In this document: piece by piece, positions 1-6,954 of the stretch | How the letters are laid out: every line of letters begins with the position of its first letter | How positions within the stretch are numbered: position 1 is the stretch's first letter | From: B8-G4 sp033720735 | GTDB lineage: Bacteria > Bacteroidota > Bacteroidia > Chitinophagales > Saprospiraceae | DNA: 7,020 bases | Assembly: GCA_033720735.1 (NCBI GenBank) | Contig: JAWWBX010000234.1 | Coordinates: 1 to 7,020, forward strand | Reading direction: 5' to 3' | Position numbers and translations under genes: made by a program | Notes under the pieces: model-generated | What the model was told of the DNA's origin: nothing | The model's database searches: none | Seen by the model: only the letters and a program-made list of their open reading frames with translations

Positions 1-357
1 ACCTCCACCGGCGGGATGACCAACAAGCGCTACAACCGGGTCGGTGACGCGCCCATCATCGGGGCCGGAACGTATGCCGACAATGCCACCTGTGCCGTCT
101 CGTGTACTGGTCACGGCGAATATTTTATCCGTTATGCCGTCGCCCACGATATCGCCGCCCGCATGGAGCACAAGGGTATCGGCCTGGCTCAGGCAGCCGA
201 TGAGGTCGTCATGCAAAAATTGGTGGAGAAAGGAGGGAGTGGCGGCATCATCGCTGTCGACAGGTTCGGCAACGTGGCCCTCACCTTTAACTCCGAGGGC
301 ATGTACCGGGGCTATGTGACACCTGACGCACGCGAGGTGAAAATCTACCGCGATTGA
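1..357 (+). CDS. Isoaspartyl peptidase/L-asparaginase, C-terminal part (5' end outside window)
   Basis: The reading frame is open from base 1 and ends at TGA 355-357, so 118 C-terminal residues are visible. The protein belongs to the plant-type asparaginase/isoaspartyl peptidase family of Ntn hydrolases, which cleave isoaspartyl dipeptides and L-asparagine after autoproteolysis into alpha and beta subunits. The visible part is most of the beta subunit. It starts with TSTGGMTNKR, then RVGDAPIIGAGTYADN, where the Arg and Asp of RVGD are the family's substrate-binding residues. Next comes CTGHGEYFIR, matching the family's conserved TGxGE substrate-binding loop. The end, FNSEGMYRGYVTPD and then KIYRD, is a normal family C-terminus, so the gene is not truncated at 3'. 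The nucleophilic Thr at the start of the beta subunit lies upstream of the window, so activity cannot be judged here. The next gene overlaps the stop codon, which suggests an operon. Confidence 0.93.
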   Translation, partial: TSTGGMTNKRYNRVGDAPIIGAGTYADNATCAVSCTGHGEYFIRYAVAHDIAARMEHKGIGLAQAADEVVMQKLVEKGGSGGIIAVDRFGNVALTFNSEGMYRGYVTPDAREVKIYRD

Positions 358-890
358 AGCACCTGGAGGTCATTCATGTCAGGGACGACATCAGTCTGAC
401 CGGCATCACGGAAGATGACCTGCAAGCATTGGTAGAGCGGATCAACGACCCTTCGATCTACGCCAATACACTCAAGGTGCCCTATCCCTATGGTCACAGC
501 GACGGCAAACAGTTTATCCGGCATGTCCTCGACTTTGAAAGCGTGCACGGCGTGCGGAAAGACTGGGCTATCCGCCGGAACGCCTCGCTGATCGGTGGCA
601 TCGGGCTGCTCTATGAGCAGGGGCTCCAGTCACACCGCTCTGAGATCGGTTACTGGATCGCGACACCCTTCCGCAACCAGGGGATCATGACGGACGTGAT
701 TGCGGCTTTTGTGACCGCCGTGTTCGGACATTCCGATCTGGTCCGGCTCGATGCGCACGTCTTTGTGGAGAACCCTGCCAGCGCCAGGGTGCTGCAGAAG
801 GCCGGCTTTCAGAAGGAAGGCCGGCTGAGCAAGGCGTATCTGAAGGACGGTGTCTACCGGGATGCCTGGCTGTACGCCGTGGTCCGCTAG
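354..890 (+). CDS. GNAT-family N-acetyltransferase (RimJ/RimL-like)
   Basis: This 178-residue cytoplasmic protein should transfer acetyl from acetyl-CoA to an amine. The substrate cannot be read from the sequence; RimJ/RimL relatives acetylate ribosomal protein N-termini or small molecules. Near the N-terminus is the pattern INDPSIYANTLKVPYPYG (residues 30-47), typical of this subfamily. ASLIGGIGL (77-85) is the beta-4 strand, and EIGYWIATPFRNQGIMT (97-113) carries the acetyl-CoA pyrophosphate-binding loop R-N-Q-G-I-M. The C-terminal signature ENPASARVLQKAGFQKEG (139-156) is complete. No in-frame ATG or GTG precedes the conserved core, so the best start is TTG at 354, which overlaps the upstream TGA (TTGA) and suggests translational coupling. 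GAGGTGA at 334-340 is a possible ribosome binding site 13 nt upstream. The family call is firm; the exact start is less certain. Confidence 0.9.
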   Translation: MKHLEVIHVRDDISLTGITEDDLQALVERINDPSIYANTLKVPYPYGHSDGKQFIRHVLDFESVHGVRKDWAIRRNASLIGGIGLLYEQGLQSHRSEIGYWIATPFRNQGIMTDVIAAFVTAVFGHSDLVRLDAHVFVENPASARVLQKAGFQKEGRLSKAYLKDGVYRDAWLYAVVR

Positions 891-891
891 C

Positions 892-1455
892 TCAGTAGCG
901 ATAACCGCCACCACCGTCAACTTCTACTTCCACTCCCAGGCCCAGCACCAGCCGGTTCACAAAATTGAAGTAGGCCGCTACCAGGCTGGCGTCCAGGATC
1001 TGCCGGTCAGACAGGCCGCCGTCCCTGAGGGCATCGATCCGCGAAGCGTTGTCGCCCGCATTGGGGTTGGCGGTCAGGCTTTCAGCGTAGGAGCAGAGCG
1101 CCAGATCGGTGGCGGACAGATCGGCCGAGCGAAAGTCTTGTGCCAGGGCTTCCGTCCGATCGGCGTCTTTCCAGAAAAAGTTGAGCGCCTCGGCATGGTG
1201 GCGCACGCAGTATGCACAGTCGTTGGTTTGTGAGACCACCACACCGATCATTTCCCGCTGGTAGCGCCGGAGTGGCGACTTGCCAAACATGATCTTCAGA
1301 TACAGGTCCATGTGAGCCACGATCGATTCGGGGTTGAGGCTCTGGATCATGTGCACATGCGCCAGTTTGCCACGGCTGGCAATCAGGTTGTCGTAGATCT
1401 CGCGTAGCGTTCCCGTGGATTGATCATAGTCGATCACGTCGATATAAGCGCGCAT
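892..1455 (-). CDS. Carboxymuconolactone decarboxylase/AhpD-fold peroxidase-related protein
   Basis: This is a 187-residue protein of the carboxymuconolactone decarboxylase superfamily, in the group annotated as uncharacterised peroxidase-related enzymes. The all-helical AhpD fold usually uses a CxxC pair plus a nearby His and Glu for thiol-based peroxide reduction. Here the motif is complete: REMIGVVVSQTND leads into C80-A-Y-C83 followed by H86 and H87, with E68 upstream. Other family-like stretches are HMIQSLNPESI (35-45), LYLKIMFGKSPL (51-62), and YFNFVNRLVLGLGVEVE (162-178). The Gly/Tyr-rich end GGGGYRY resembles the usual C-terminus of this group, so it is full length. There is no signal peptide, so it is probably cytoplasmic. 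Translation starts at ATG 1455-1453 without a clear Shine-Dalgarno. The gene is divergent from the YfhO gene (84-nt gap) and convergent with the acetyltransferase (1-nt gap). The substrate is unknown; peroxide detoxification is inference. Confidence 0.9.
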   Translation of the reverse strand: MRAYIDVIDYDQSTGTLREIYDNLIASRGKLAHVHMIQSLNPESIVAHMDLYLKIMFGKSPLRRYQREMIGVVVSQTNDCAYCVRHHAEALNFFWKDADRTEALAQDFRSADLSATDLALCSYAESLTANPNAGDNASRIDALRDGGLSDRQILDASLVAAYFNFVNRLVLGLGVEVEVDGGGGYRY

Positions 1456-1488
1456 GACTCAGGACTTTGGCTTACCGCAATGTAGGGA

Positions 1489-1516
1489 TTCGTATAAGAA
1501 TGATTCTCTATATTTG
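1489..1516 (+). promoter_or_regulatory. Putative Bacteroidota-type promoter for the YfhO operon
   Basis: TATATTTG at 1509-1516 matches all six fixed bases of the Bacteroidota -7 consensus TAnnTTTG. A weak -33-like TTCG lies at 1489-1492 (consensus TTTG), 16 nt upstream, slightly shorter than usual. A transcript starting about 7 nt downstream of the box would have a leader of roughly 15-20 nt before ATG 1540, or about 30-35 nt before ATG 1555. No equally good box for the divergent minus-strand gene was found. Confidence 0.4.
1493..1512. promoter_or_regulatory. Imperfect palindrome, possible Fur/PerR-type operator
   Basis: The site reads TATA-AGAAT-G-ATTCT-C-TATA. AGAAT/ATTCT is a perfect 5-bp inverted repeat around a single G, and the outer TATA arms pair if one extra C (1508) is ignored. 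The core AATGATT is the same as the centre of the 7-1-7 Fur/PerR consensus, although the flanking bases differ. It sits between two divergent genes, one encoding an AhpD-like protein, and overlaps the putative -7 box of the other. Operator function is inference from position and symmetry only. Confidence 0.25.
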
Positions 1517-1539
1517 GCCGTACCTCCACAAACGGTGAT

Positions 1540-4041
1540 ATGGGTTCGATTTCAATGAAACAGATCGTGCCGCACGCAGTGGCACTGATCACCTTCCTTA
1601 TTCTCAGTTGCCTCTATTTCTACCCTCAGATCGAGGGTAAAACCTTGTCCCAGACCGACATCAATTCATACAAGGGCATGGCGCAGGAGGTGATCAAGTA
1701 CGAGGAAGAAACAGGGGAGACGTCGCTGTGGACCAACTCCATTTTCTCCGGGATGCCCACTTATCAGATCAGGAGTGGCAAGGGGGCCAATCAGGTGAAG
1801 ATTGCGGAGAAAATGTCCCATCTGTTCTTTTCCCGACCGATCGGGTTTTTCATCGGGGCCATGGTTGGGGTGTACATCCTTCTGCTGGTGCTCGGTGTCA
1901 GCCCATGGATTGCAATGATCGGTGCGGTGGGTTTTGCCTTGTCTACCAACAACATCGTACTGTTCGAGGCGGGGCACACCTCCAAGCTGCGCGCCATCTT
2001 TTGGGTCGCTCCTGCGATAGCGGGAACCATCCTCACCTTCCGTCGAAAATACGTGATCGGCGGGGCGTTGTTTGCCCTGGCCATGGCGGTCAATTTGTAT
2101 GTCAATCACTTCCAGATGACGTACTATCTGCTACTCCTGTTGGGGATTTACGGGTTGTTTGTCCTGCGGGATGCCGTAAAGACCAGGGAGTACAAACCGT
2201 TTTTCATCGCAGTGGCAGTCCTGATCGGCGGTGTGCTGCTGGCCGTCGGATCGTCTGCCTCGAAGATCCTGACGACGATGGAGCTTGCCGAGGATACCAT
2301 GCGCGGCAAGCCGATCCTTGAAAGCAACGAAGCCAGTGCCGCGAGCAGCAGTGAGACCGACGGCCTGGCATGGGATTACGCGATGAGTTGGAGCAATGGC
2401 GTCCCTGATGTGCTCGCCATGCTGGTCCCGCGCGCGGCTGGCGGGTCTGGCGCTGAGCCGACCGGTGAAAAGTCCGAGCTGTATCAGGATTTTCAGCGGC
2501 GTGGTGTCAGACTGGGCGGCGAGTTTGCCGAGCCGTTGTACTGGGGTGATCTCCCGTTTACGAGCGGACCGGCCTACATGGGCGCCTTGCTCATGTTTCT
2601 GTTTATCCTGGGCGCCATCCTGGTGCCGGGGAGGCTCAAATGGTGGATCGTAACGTGTGTCTTGCTCACGGTTGCCATGTCAATGGGCAAGCATCTGGCC
2701 GTGCTGAATCAACTGCTCTTTGACTATCTGCCGCTTTACAACAAATTCAGGGCGCCAAGCTCAATCCTGACGATCACGGCGGTGTTTATCCCGATCCTGG
2801 CTGCGCTGGGGATCTCGCGGTTCTTCAGCGATCAGGTTGCCCGGCCAGAGAAACGCAAGGCGCTGCTCTGGGCATTGGGCACCACGGGCGGGATGTGCCT
2901 GCTGCTGGCGGCGATCGGTCCGTCACTGTTCTCCCTGGAGGGTGCGTCGGATGCCAGCTATGCCAACGCCGGTTACAACGTCGATGCCATTGTGGCCGAC
3001 CGGGCAAAATTCCTGCGCGCCGATGCCCTGCGCTCACTGCTGTTGATCGTGCTGGGTGCGGCGGCCCTGTTCGCACACATGAAAGGCTCGCTCCGGGCTC
3101 TGTGGGTCACGGTCGCCATCGGCTTGCTGGTGGTGATCGACCTCTGGGGGATCGGACGCAGATACATCAGTCCTGACGACTTCGTGAGCCAATCCCTCAA
3201 TGAGCAGGTCTTTGCGCTGCGTGATGTGGACCGGGAGATCCTGCGTGACGAGGACCTCCATTACCGGGTACATGACCTGACAGTCGATCCATGGAACAAC
3301 AGTATCCGCTCGTACCATCACCGGACGGTCGGGGGGTACAATGCTGCCAAACTCCAGCGCTATCAGGATCTGATCGACTATTACCTCTCGCGCGGGACAC
3401 CGCATGTGCTCAACATGCTCAACACGAAGTATTTCATCGTTCCCGGGGATACCGGTCCACGCGTACAGCGCAATTTTCAGGCTTACGGCAATGCATGGTT
3501 TGTCGAAGGCATCCGCATCGTACAAACGGCTGATGAAGAGATCGCAGCCCTGGAAAACCTCGACCCCCAGGCTGATGCCATCGTACACAAGGATTTCGAG
3601 CATCTGGTGGCCGGCTTCGACCCTGTCAAGAACGGGACCATTGAACTGATCGAATACAAGCCCAACAAACTCACTTACCGCTCTAATACTCAGAGTGATC
3701 AGCTGGCTGTCTTTTCGGAGATCTGGTATGGCCCCGACAAGGGATGGCAGGCATATATCGACGGACAACCCGTGGAGCACCTGCGTGCGAATTATGTGTT
3801 GCGCGCCCTCAATGTTCCAGCCGGTGAGCATACGATCGTTTTTGAGTTCGACCCGAAGACGCATCGCCTCGGAGAAACCTTGTCTCTGATCTTTTCACTG
3901 CTCATCCTTCTCGGATTTGCCGCTGCCCTGTGGTACACCTGGAAGAACCGTCCGCCCGAGGCGGCCGTGCCGGTTGAAAAGAAGGCCGGTGCACCGCCAA
4001 AGCGACACAAGGGCCGTAAGAAGAAGCGGTCCGGCCAATAG
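1540..4041 (+). CDS. YfhO-family multi-pass membrane protein, GT-C-like glycosyltransferase candidate
   Basis: This 833-residue inner-membrane protein matches the YfhO family as found in Bacteroidota. In Bacillus and Listeria, YfhO proteins are GT-C-fold enzymes that add sugars to teichoic acid on the outer face of the membrane from a lipid-linked donor; the Bacteroidota substrate is unknown. About 14 hydrophobic segments are visible, beginning at residues 8-27, then clustered at 98-240, 344-382, 408-461 and 498-537, with one last helix near 779-799. After the first helix comes GKTLSQTD40, where D40 is a plausible GT-C catalytic or metal-binding acid, then LWTNSIFSGMP (63-73). GHTSK (145-149), EPLYWGDLPFTSGP (331-344) and NKFRAPSS (401-408) are further family landmarks. 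Residues 540-778 form a large soluble, probably periplasmic domain with FSEIWYGPDKGWQAYIDG (725-742). The tail after residue 802 is rich in Lys/Arg. The start is ATG 1540, but ATG 1555 (MKQIVPH) is equally possible; neither has a good ribosome binding site. The stop TAG abuts the glycosyltransferase gene. Confidence 0.9.
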   Translation: MGSISMKQIVPHAVALITFLILSCLYFYPQIEGKTLSQTDINSYKGMAQEVIKYEEETGETSLWTNSIFSGMPTYQIRSGKGANQVKIAEKMSHLFFSRPIGFFIGAMVGVYILLLVLGVSPWIAMIGAVGFALSTNNIVLFEAGHTSKLRAIFWVAPAIAGTILTFRRKYVIGGALFALAMAVNLYVNHFQMTYYLLLLLGIYGLFVLRDAVKTREYKPFFIAVAVLIGGVLLAVGSSASKILTTMELAEDTMRGKPILESNEASAASSSETDGLAWDYAMSWSNGVPDVLAMLVPRAAGGSGAEPTGEKSELYQDFQRRGVRLGGEFAEPLYWGDLPFTSGPAYMGALLMFLFILGAILVPGRLKWWIVTCVLLTVAMSMGKHLAVLNQLLFDYLPLYNKFRAPSSILTITAVFIPILAALGISRFFSDQVARPEKRKALLWALGTTGGMCLLLAAIGPSLFSLEGASDASYANAGYNVDAIVADRAKFLRADALRSLLLIVLGAAALFAHMKGSLRALWVTVAIGLLVVIDLWGIGRRYISPDDFVSQSLNEQVFALRDVDREILRDEDLHYRVHDLTVDPWNNSIRSYHHRTVGGYNAAKLQRYQDLIDYYLSRGTPHVLNMLNTKYFIVPGDTGPRVQRNFQAYGNAWFVEGIRIVQTADEEIAALENLDPQADAIVHKDFEHLVAGFDPVKNGTIELIEYKPNKLTYRSNTQSDQLAVFSEIWYGPDKGWQAYIDGQPVEHLRANYVLRALNVPAGEHTIVFEFDPKTHRLGETLSLIFSLLILLGFAAALWYTWKNRPPEAAVPVEKKAGAPPKRHKGRKKKRSGQ

Positions 4042-4049
4042 TGCCAGGC

Positions 4050-5354
4050 ATGGGGAAGGTGCTGATCATTACCTATTATTGGCCGCCGGCGGGCGGAGGT
4101 GGGGTCCAGCGCTGGCTCAAATTCGCAAGGTACCTGCCGGAGCACGGCTGGGAGCCGGTGGTGTATACCCCCTCCAATGCGGACTACCCTCTGCTCGACC
4201 CGACACTGGCACAAGAGATCCCGGATGCGGTCCAGGTCATCAAACAGCCGATTCGCGAACCCAGACGGGTTTACCGCCGCCTCCTGGGCAAACAACAGGG
4301 CGGGGAGGGTAAGGCCGCCACGCTCGATCAGATGTTCTATACCGACCCGAAACGCCGATCGTGGAAGCAGTCGCTGGGGATCTGGATACGAGGCAACCTG
4401 TTTATCCCGGACGCCAGGGTCTGGTGGGTGCGCCCATCCGTGCGGTTCCTTCAGAAGTTTCTCAAAGAGGAGTCCATCACGACGATCATCACCACCGGCC
4501 CACCGCACAGTATGCATCTCATTGGTCTGGGCTTAAAGCACAAGCATCGCACACTGCGCTGGCTGGCGGATTTCCGCGATCCGTGGACGGCGATCGAGTA
4601 TTACGACAAAATGCCGCTGACCCGCCGGGCCGATCGCGTGCATCGCCGGCTGGAACAGCAGGTCTTGCAATATGCCGATGCCGTTACGACCGTTTCGCCT
4701 GCCTGGGCCAATATGCTTGGTGCTAGCCGCGGCCGGGAGGTAGGTGTCCTGACGAATGGATATGACCCGGCTGACTTTACTTCACCGGCACCGCCCCTTG
4801 ACGAGCAGGTCACGATCTGTCATGTCGGAACCCTGGCGCTGGACCGCAATCCGCGGCAATTGTGGCGGCTGCTCAGCGCGCTGGCACCGCAATTCGGATT
4901 TGAAGTTGTTGTCAAATTACTGGGAAGCACAGACCCCGCTGTGCTGGACTCGATTGAGGCGGCGGGTCTGGCGTACGAAGACCTTGGGTATCTCGATCAT
5001 GAGGCAGCGATTCGGGCAATGCGCAGTGCCCATTTTCTTTTGTTGCTGGTGAACAAGGCGGTGGCAGAAAATGTCCGGGGGCGGATCCCGGGCAAGCTTT
5101 TCGAGTATCTGGCGGCGCGCCGACCGGTTATTTGCGTCAGCCAGGTGCAGACGGATGCCACCGCGATCCTGGCACGACATGGTCATCTGGTCGTCGACCC
5201 GGATGATCCCGCTGCCGGGAAGGCACTCCGCAGCTTCATTGGTGATCCGCCGAAAGTCACAGACCAACCTCCCGAAGAATACAGCAGGCCTTATCTTGCG
5301 CGACAATTGGCAAGCACCTTGTCCCGTTTGTCGGAACAGCATCCAAACCATTAA
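4050..5354 (+). CDS. Glycosyltransferase, family 4-like (GT-B fold)
   Basis: This 434-residue protein is predicted to be soluble or peripheral on the cytoplasmic face and to transfer a sugar from a nucleotide-sugar donor to a glycan or lipid carrier. The N-terminal Rossmann domain opens with KVLIITYYWPPAGGGGVQRW (3-22), the acceptor-side glycine-rich loop of this group. It is followed by ITTGPPHSMHL (147-157) and WLADFRDPWT (171-180). The C-terminal domain has LTNGYDPADF (234-243), ICHVGTLALDRNP (256-268), and RIPGKLFEYLAARRPVI (345-361), in which E352 is the expected donor-binding acid. The length fits the family. ATG 4050 is chosen because homologues begin right at KVLIITYY. An in-frame GTG at 4041 would add MPG and overlap the upstream TAG by one base. 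Either way the gene lies directly against the YfhO gene, so co-transcription and translational coupling are likely. Donor and acceptor sugars cannot be told. Confidence 0.92.
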   Translation: MGKVLIITYYWPPAGGGGVQRWLKFARYLPEHGWEPVVYTPSNADYPLLDPTLAQEIPDAVQVIKQPIREPRRVYRRLLGKQQGGEGKAATLDQMFYTDPKRRSWKQSLGIWIRGNLFIPDARVWWVRPSVRFLQKFLKEESITTIITTGPPHSMHLIGLGLKHKHRTLRWLADFRDPWTAIEYYDKMPLTRRADRVHRRLEQQVLQYADAVTTVSPAWANMLGASRGREVGVLTNGYDPADFTSPAPPLDEQVTICHVGTLALDRNPRQLWRLLSALAPQFGFEVVVKLLGSTDPAVLDSIEAAGLAYEDLGYLDHEAAIRAMRSAHFLLLLVNKAVAENVRGRIPGKLFEYLAARRPVICVSQVQTDATAILARHGHLVVDPDDPAAGKALRSFIGDPPKVTDQPPEEYSRPYLARQLASTLSRLSEQHPNH

Positions 5355-5460
5355 ATGCAGCAGGTCAAGTTCCACCGGGTCCCACGACGGATCATCGCAA
5401 CCATGGAGGCAGCAGGCCAGCCGGCAGGCGTGACCCGATCACTTCCCAAGCTTTGACCAG
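5355..5460. other. Intergenic gap within the glycan gene cluster
   Basis: This 106-nt stretch separates the glycosyltransferase from the flippase gene. No conserved peptide is apparent, and no hairpin followed by a T-run is seen. It holds a near-palindrome GCCAGCCGGCAGGC (5416-5429, one mismatched pair) and two copies of GCAGCAGG about 50 nt apart. AAGCTTTG (5448-5455) differs from the TAnnTTTG promoter box by one base but lies very near the start codon. Read-through from upstream is the simplest model for flippase expression. Confidence 0.5.
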
Positions 5461-6954
5461 ATGAGTGTGATTCGTCAACAAGCATCGCGCCAGGTATTGG
5501 TCAACTATGGGGGCACCATCTTGTCGGCAATCGCCGTGCTCGCCATTTACCCACTGGATCTTCATGCGTACGGGCTGGCTCAGTTTCTGATGGCCACGGC
5601 ACTCTTTATCGTGCCATTTGCCAGCCTGGGCACGGTGACCCTGGTGGTCAAGTTCTTCCCGGAACAATCGGAGCGCGCAAGGCAGGGGTATCTCCTCAAC
5701 ATGCTCCTGGTCACGGGTGGCGCCATGCTGATCTTTTTTGCCCTGTTTTTCGTGTTCCGCAATGATTTCTATGATGCCCTGGACGCGCTCGATTTTGAGT
5801 CGACCCGCGTCAAACGCTACAGTCTGCACTTGATGAGTGGGGCGTTTCTGATGATCATCAACCGCATCCTCACCCTGCATGCATCCAATTACAAGCAGAT
5901 CGTGGTCCCGGCGATTTACAACACGCTGCTGCCGAAGCTGGTGTTGCCGGTGCTGGTGTTGATCGCACACTTTGAATGGATCGGGTACTACAAATTCATG
6001 TGGTTCTGGACGGCGTCGTTCGGCATCTCCACGATCGGCCTCGTCGTGTATTTGCTACGCATCAAGGCGCTGGATCTGAAATGGCGCACTGATGCGCTTT
6101 CGGGACGGGCATTGCGACGAATGGCGCACTATTCTGCCTTTACCGGACTCAGTGTGATGGCCAGCATGATGGCCAATCGGGTGGACATCATTATGATCAC
6201 CCTGTTGATCGGCGAAAAAGAGACAGGCATCTATGCCATTGCCTTCTTTATTGCCAATATCCTGCACATCCCGACGGCGGCGGTGTGGCAGATCGCCTCG
6301 CCGGTGGTTGCCAGTGCCTGGGAAAACAATGAGACCGAGAAGATCAACCGTCTGTACAAGCGCACTTCCATCAATCTGCTCACGTTTGGCATTCTCATCT
6401 ACTTTCTGGCACTGGGCTGCCTCGATACGTTATTCAGTTTTTCGCCCATGTATGAGGAGTTGTCGTCAGCGTTCATTGTGTTTGTGATCCTGGGTATGAG
6501 CAAGCTGGTCGACTTGATGATGGGCATCAACTACCAGATCATCGTCCTGAGCAGACTCTATCACTACAACATCATCTTTGTCGGGCTTCTCGGCGTCATC
6601 AATGTGGTACTCAACTATTACTTCATTCAGCGACAGGGCATCACCGGTGCCGCGATTGCGACGTGCATTTCCATCGTCATCTACCATGTTGCCAAGCTGG
6701 TTTTCAGTCTGGTCAAGTTTGGCATGCATCCGTTTACGCGCGACACCCTGAAGGTTTGTGTCCTGGCAGGCGCGCTCTACCTCGTGTACCGGCTGGTGCC
6801 GGCAATGGCTTCACCGGTCCTGCAGGTGCTTCTGTTCTGCTCCATCACGATCGCGGTGTACCTGGCCTTGCTCAGGCTACTGCGCATCGATACTGATGTC
6901 GTGCCGTATGCGCGGCAACGGCTGCAGGCATTGTTGGGCCGCAAGCAGAATTGA
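5461..6954 (+). CDS. Polysaccharide/oligosaccharide flippase (MOP superfamily, Wzx-like)
   Basis: This 497-residue integral membrane protein is predicted to move a lipid-linked saccharide from the cytoplasmic to the periplasmic face of the inner membrane. It has about 12-14 hydrophobic segments in two halves, the layout of the MOP (Wzx/MATE-like) superfamily. The N-terminus, IRQQASRQVLVNYGGTILSA (4-23), is the usual amphipathic lead into helix 1, and YPLDLHAYGLAQFL (30-43) is a typical loop in which a flippase samples its neighbours. The second half begins with YSAFTGLSVMASMMANRVD (224-242), where the NRVDIIMI pattern marks the repeat. GEKETGIYAIAFFIANI (251-267) then follows, and NYYFIQRQGITGAAIATC (385-402) is the classic late-domain motif of polysaccharide transporters. 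ATG 5461 is well fixed: an in-frame stop lies at 5431-5433 with no other start between. There is no Shine-Dalgarno. The substrate is presumably the product of the neighbouring glycosyltransferase, by context only. Confidence 0.9.
   Translation: MSVIRQQASRQVLVNYGGTILSAIAVLAIYPLDLHAYGLAQFLMATALFIVPFASLGTVTLVVKFFPEQSERARQGYLLNMLLVTGGAMLIFFALFFVFRNDFYDALDALDFESTRVKRYSLHLMSGAFLMIINRILTLHASNYKQIVVPAIYNTLLPKLVLPVLVLIAHFEWIGYYKFMWFWTASFGISTIGLVVYLLRIKALDLKWRTDALSGRALRRMAHYSAFTGLSVMASMMANRVDIIMITLLIGEKETGIYAIAFFIANILHIPTAAVWQIASPVVASAWENNETEKINRLYKRTSINLLTFGILIYFLALGCLDTLFSFSPMYEELSSAFIVFVILGMSKLVDLMMGINYQIIVLSRLYHYNIIFVGLLGVINVVLNYYFIQRQGITGAAIATCISIVIYHVAKLVFSLVKFGMHPFTRDTLKVCVLAGALYLVYRLVPAMASPVLQVLLFCSITIAVYLALLRLLRIDTDVVPYARQRLQALLGRKQN

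Noticed and set aside
376..399. Seven-codon ORF behind GGAGGT as a real gene
   Set aside because: It is too short to support and lies inside the acetyltransferase coding region; kept only as a possible translation-control feature.
1477..1484. Minus-strand promoter box TACATTGC for the AhpD-like gene
   Set aside because: It matches only four of the six fixed bases of TAnnTTTG and has no TTTG at the expected -33 distance.
1728..2321. 197-codon alternative plus-strand frame inside the YfhO gene
   Set aside because: It is a +2 shift of a region where the main frame has membrane helices and conserved motifs. The shifted peptide is Cys/Arg/His-rich with no domain.
3034..3864. 276-codon open frame on the minus strand inside the YfhO gene
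   Set aside because: It is fully antisense to a gene with clear family motifs. Its peptide shows no recognisable domain, and its length is explained by GC-rich codon use that avoids stops on the opposite strand.
3792..4517. 241-codon minus-strand open frame across the YfhO/glycosyltransferase junction
   Set aside because: It overlaps two well-supported genes, its Arg/Pro/Gly-rich composition is typical of a shadow frame, and it shows no motif.
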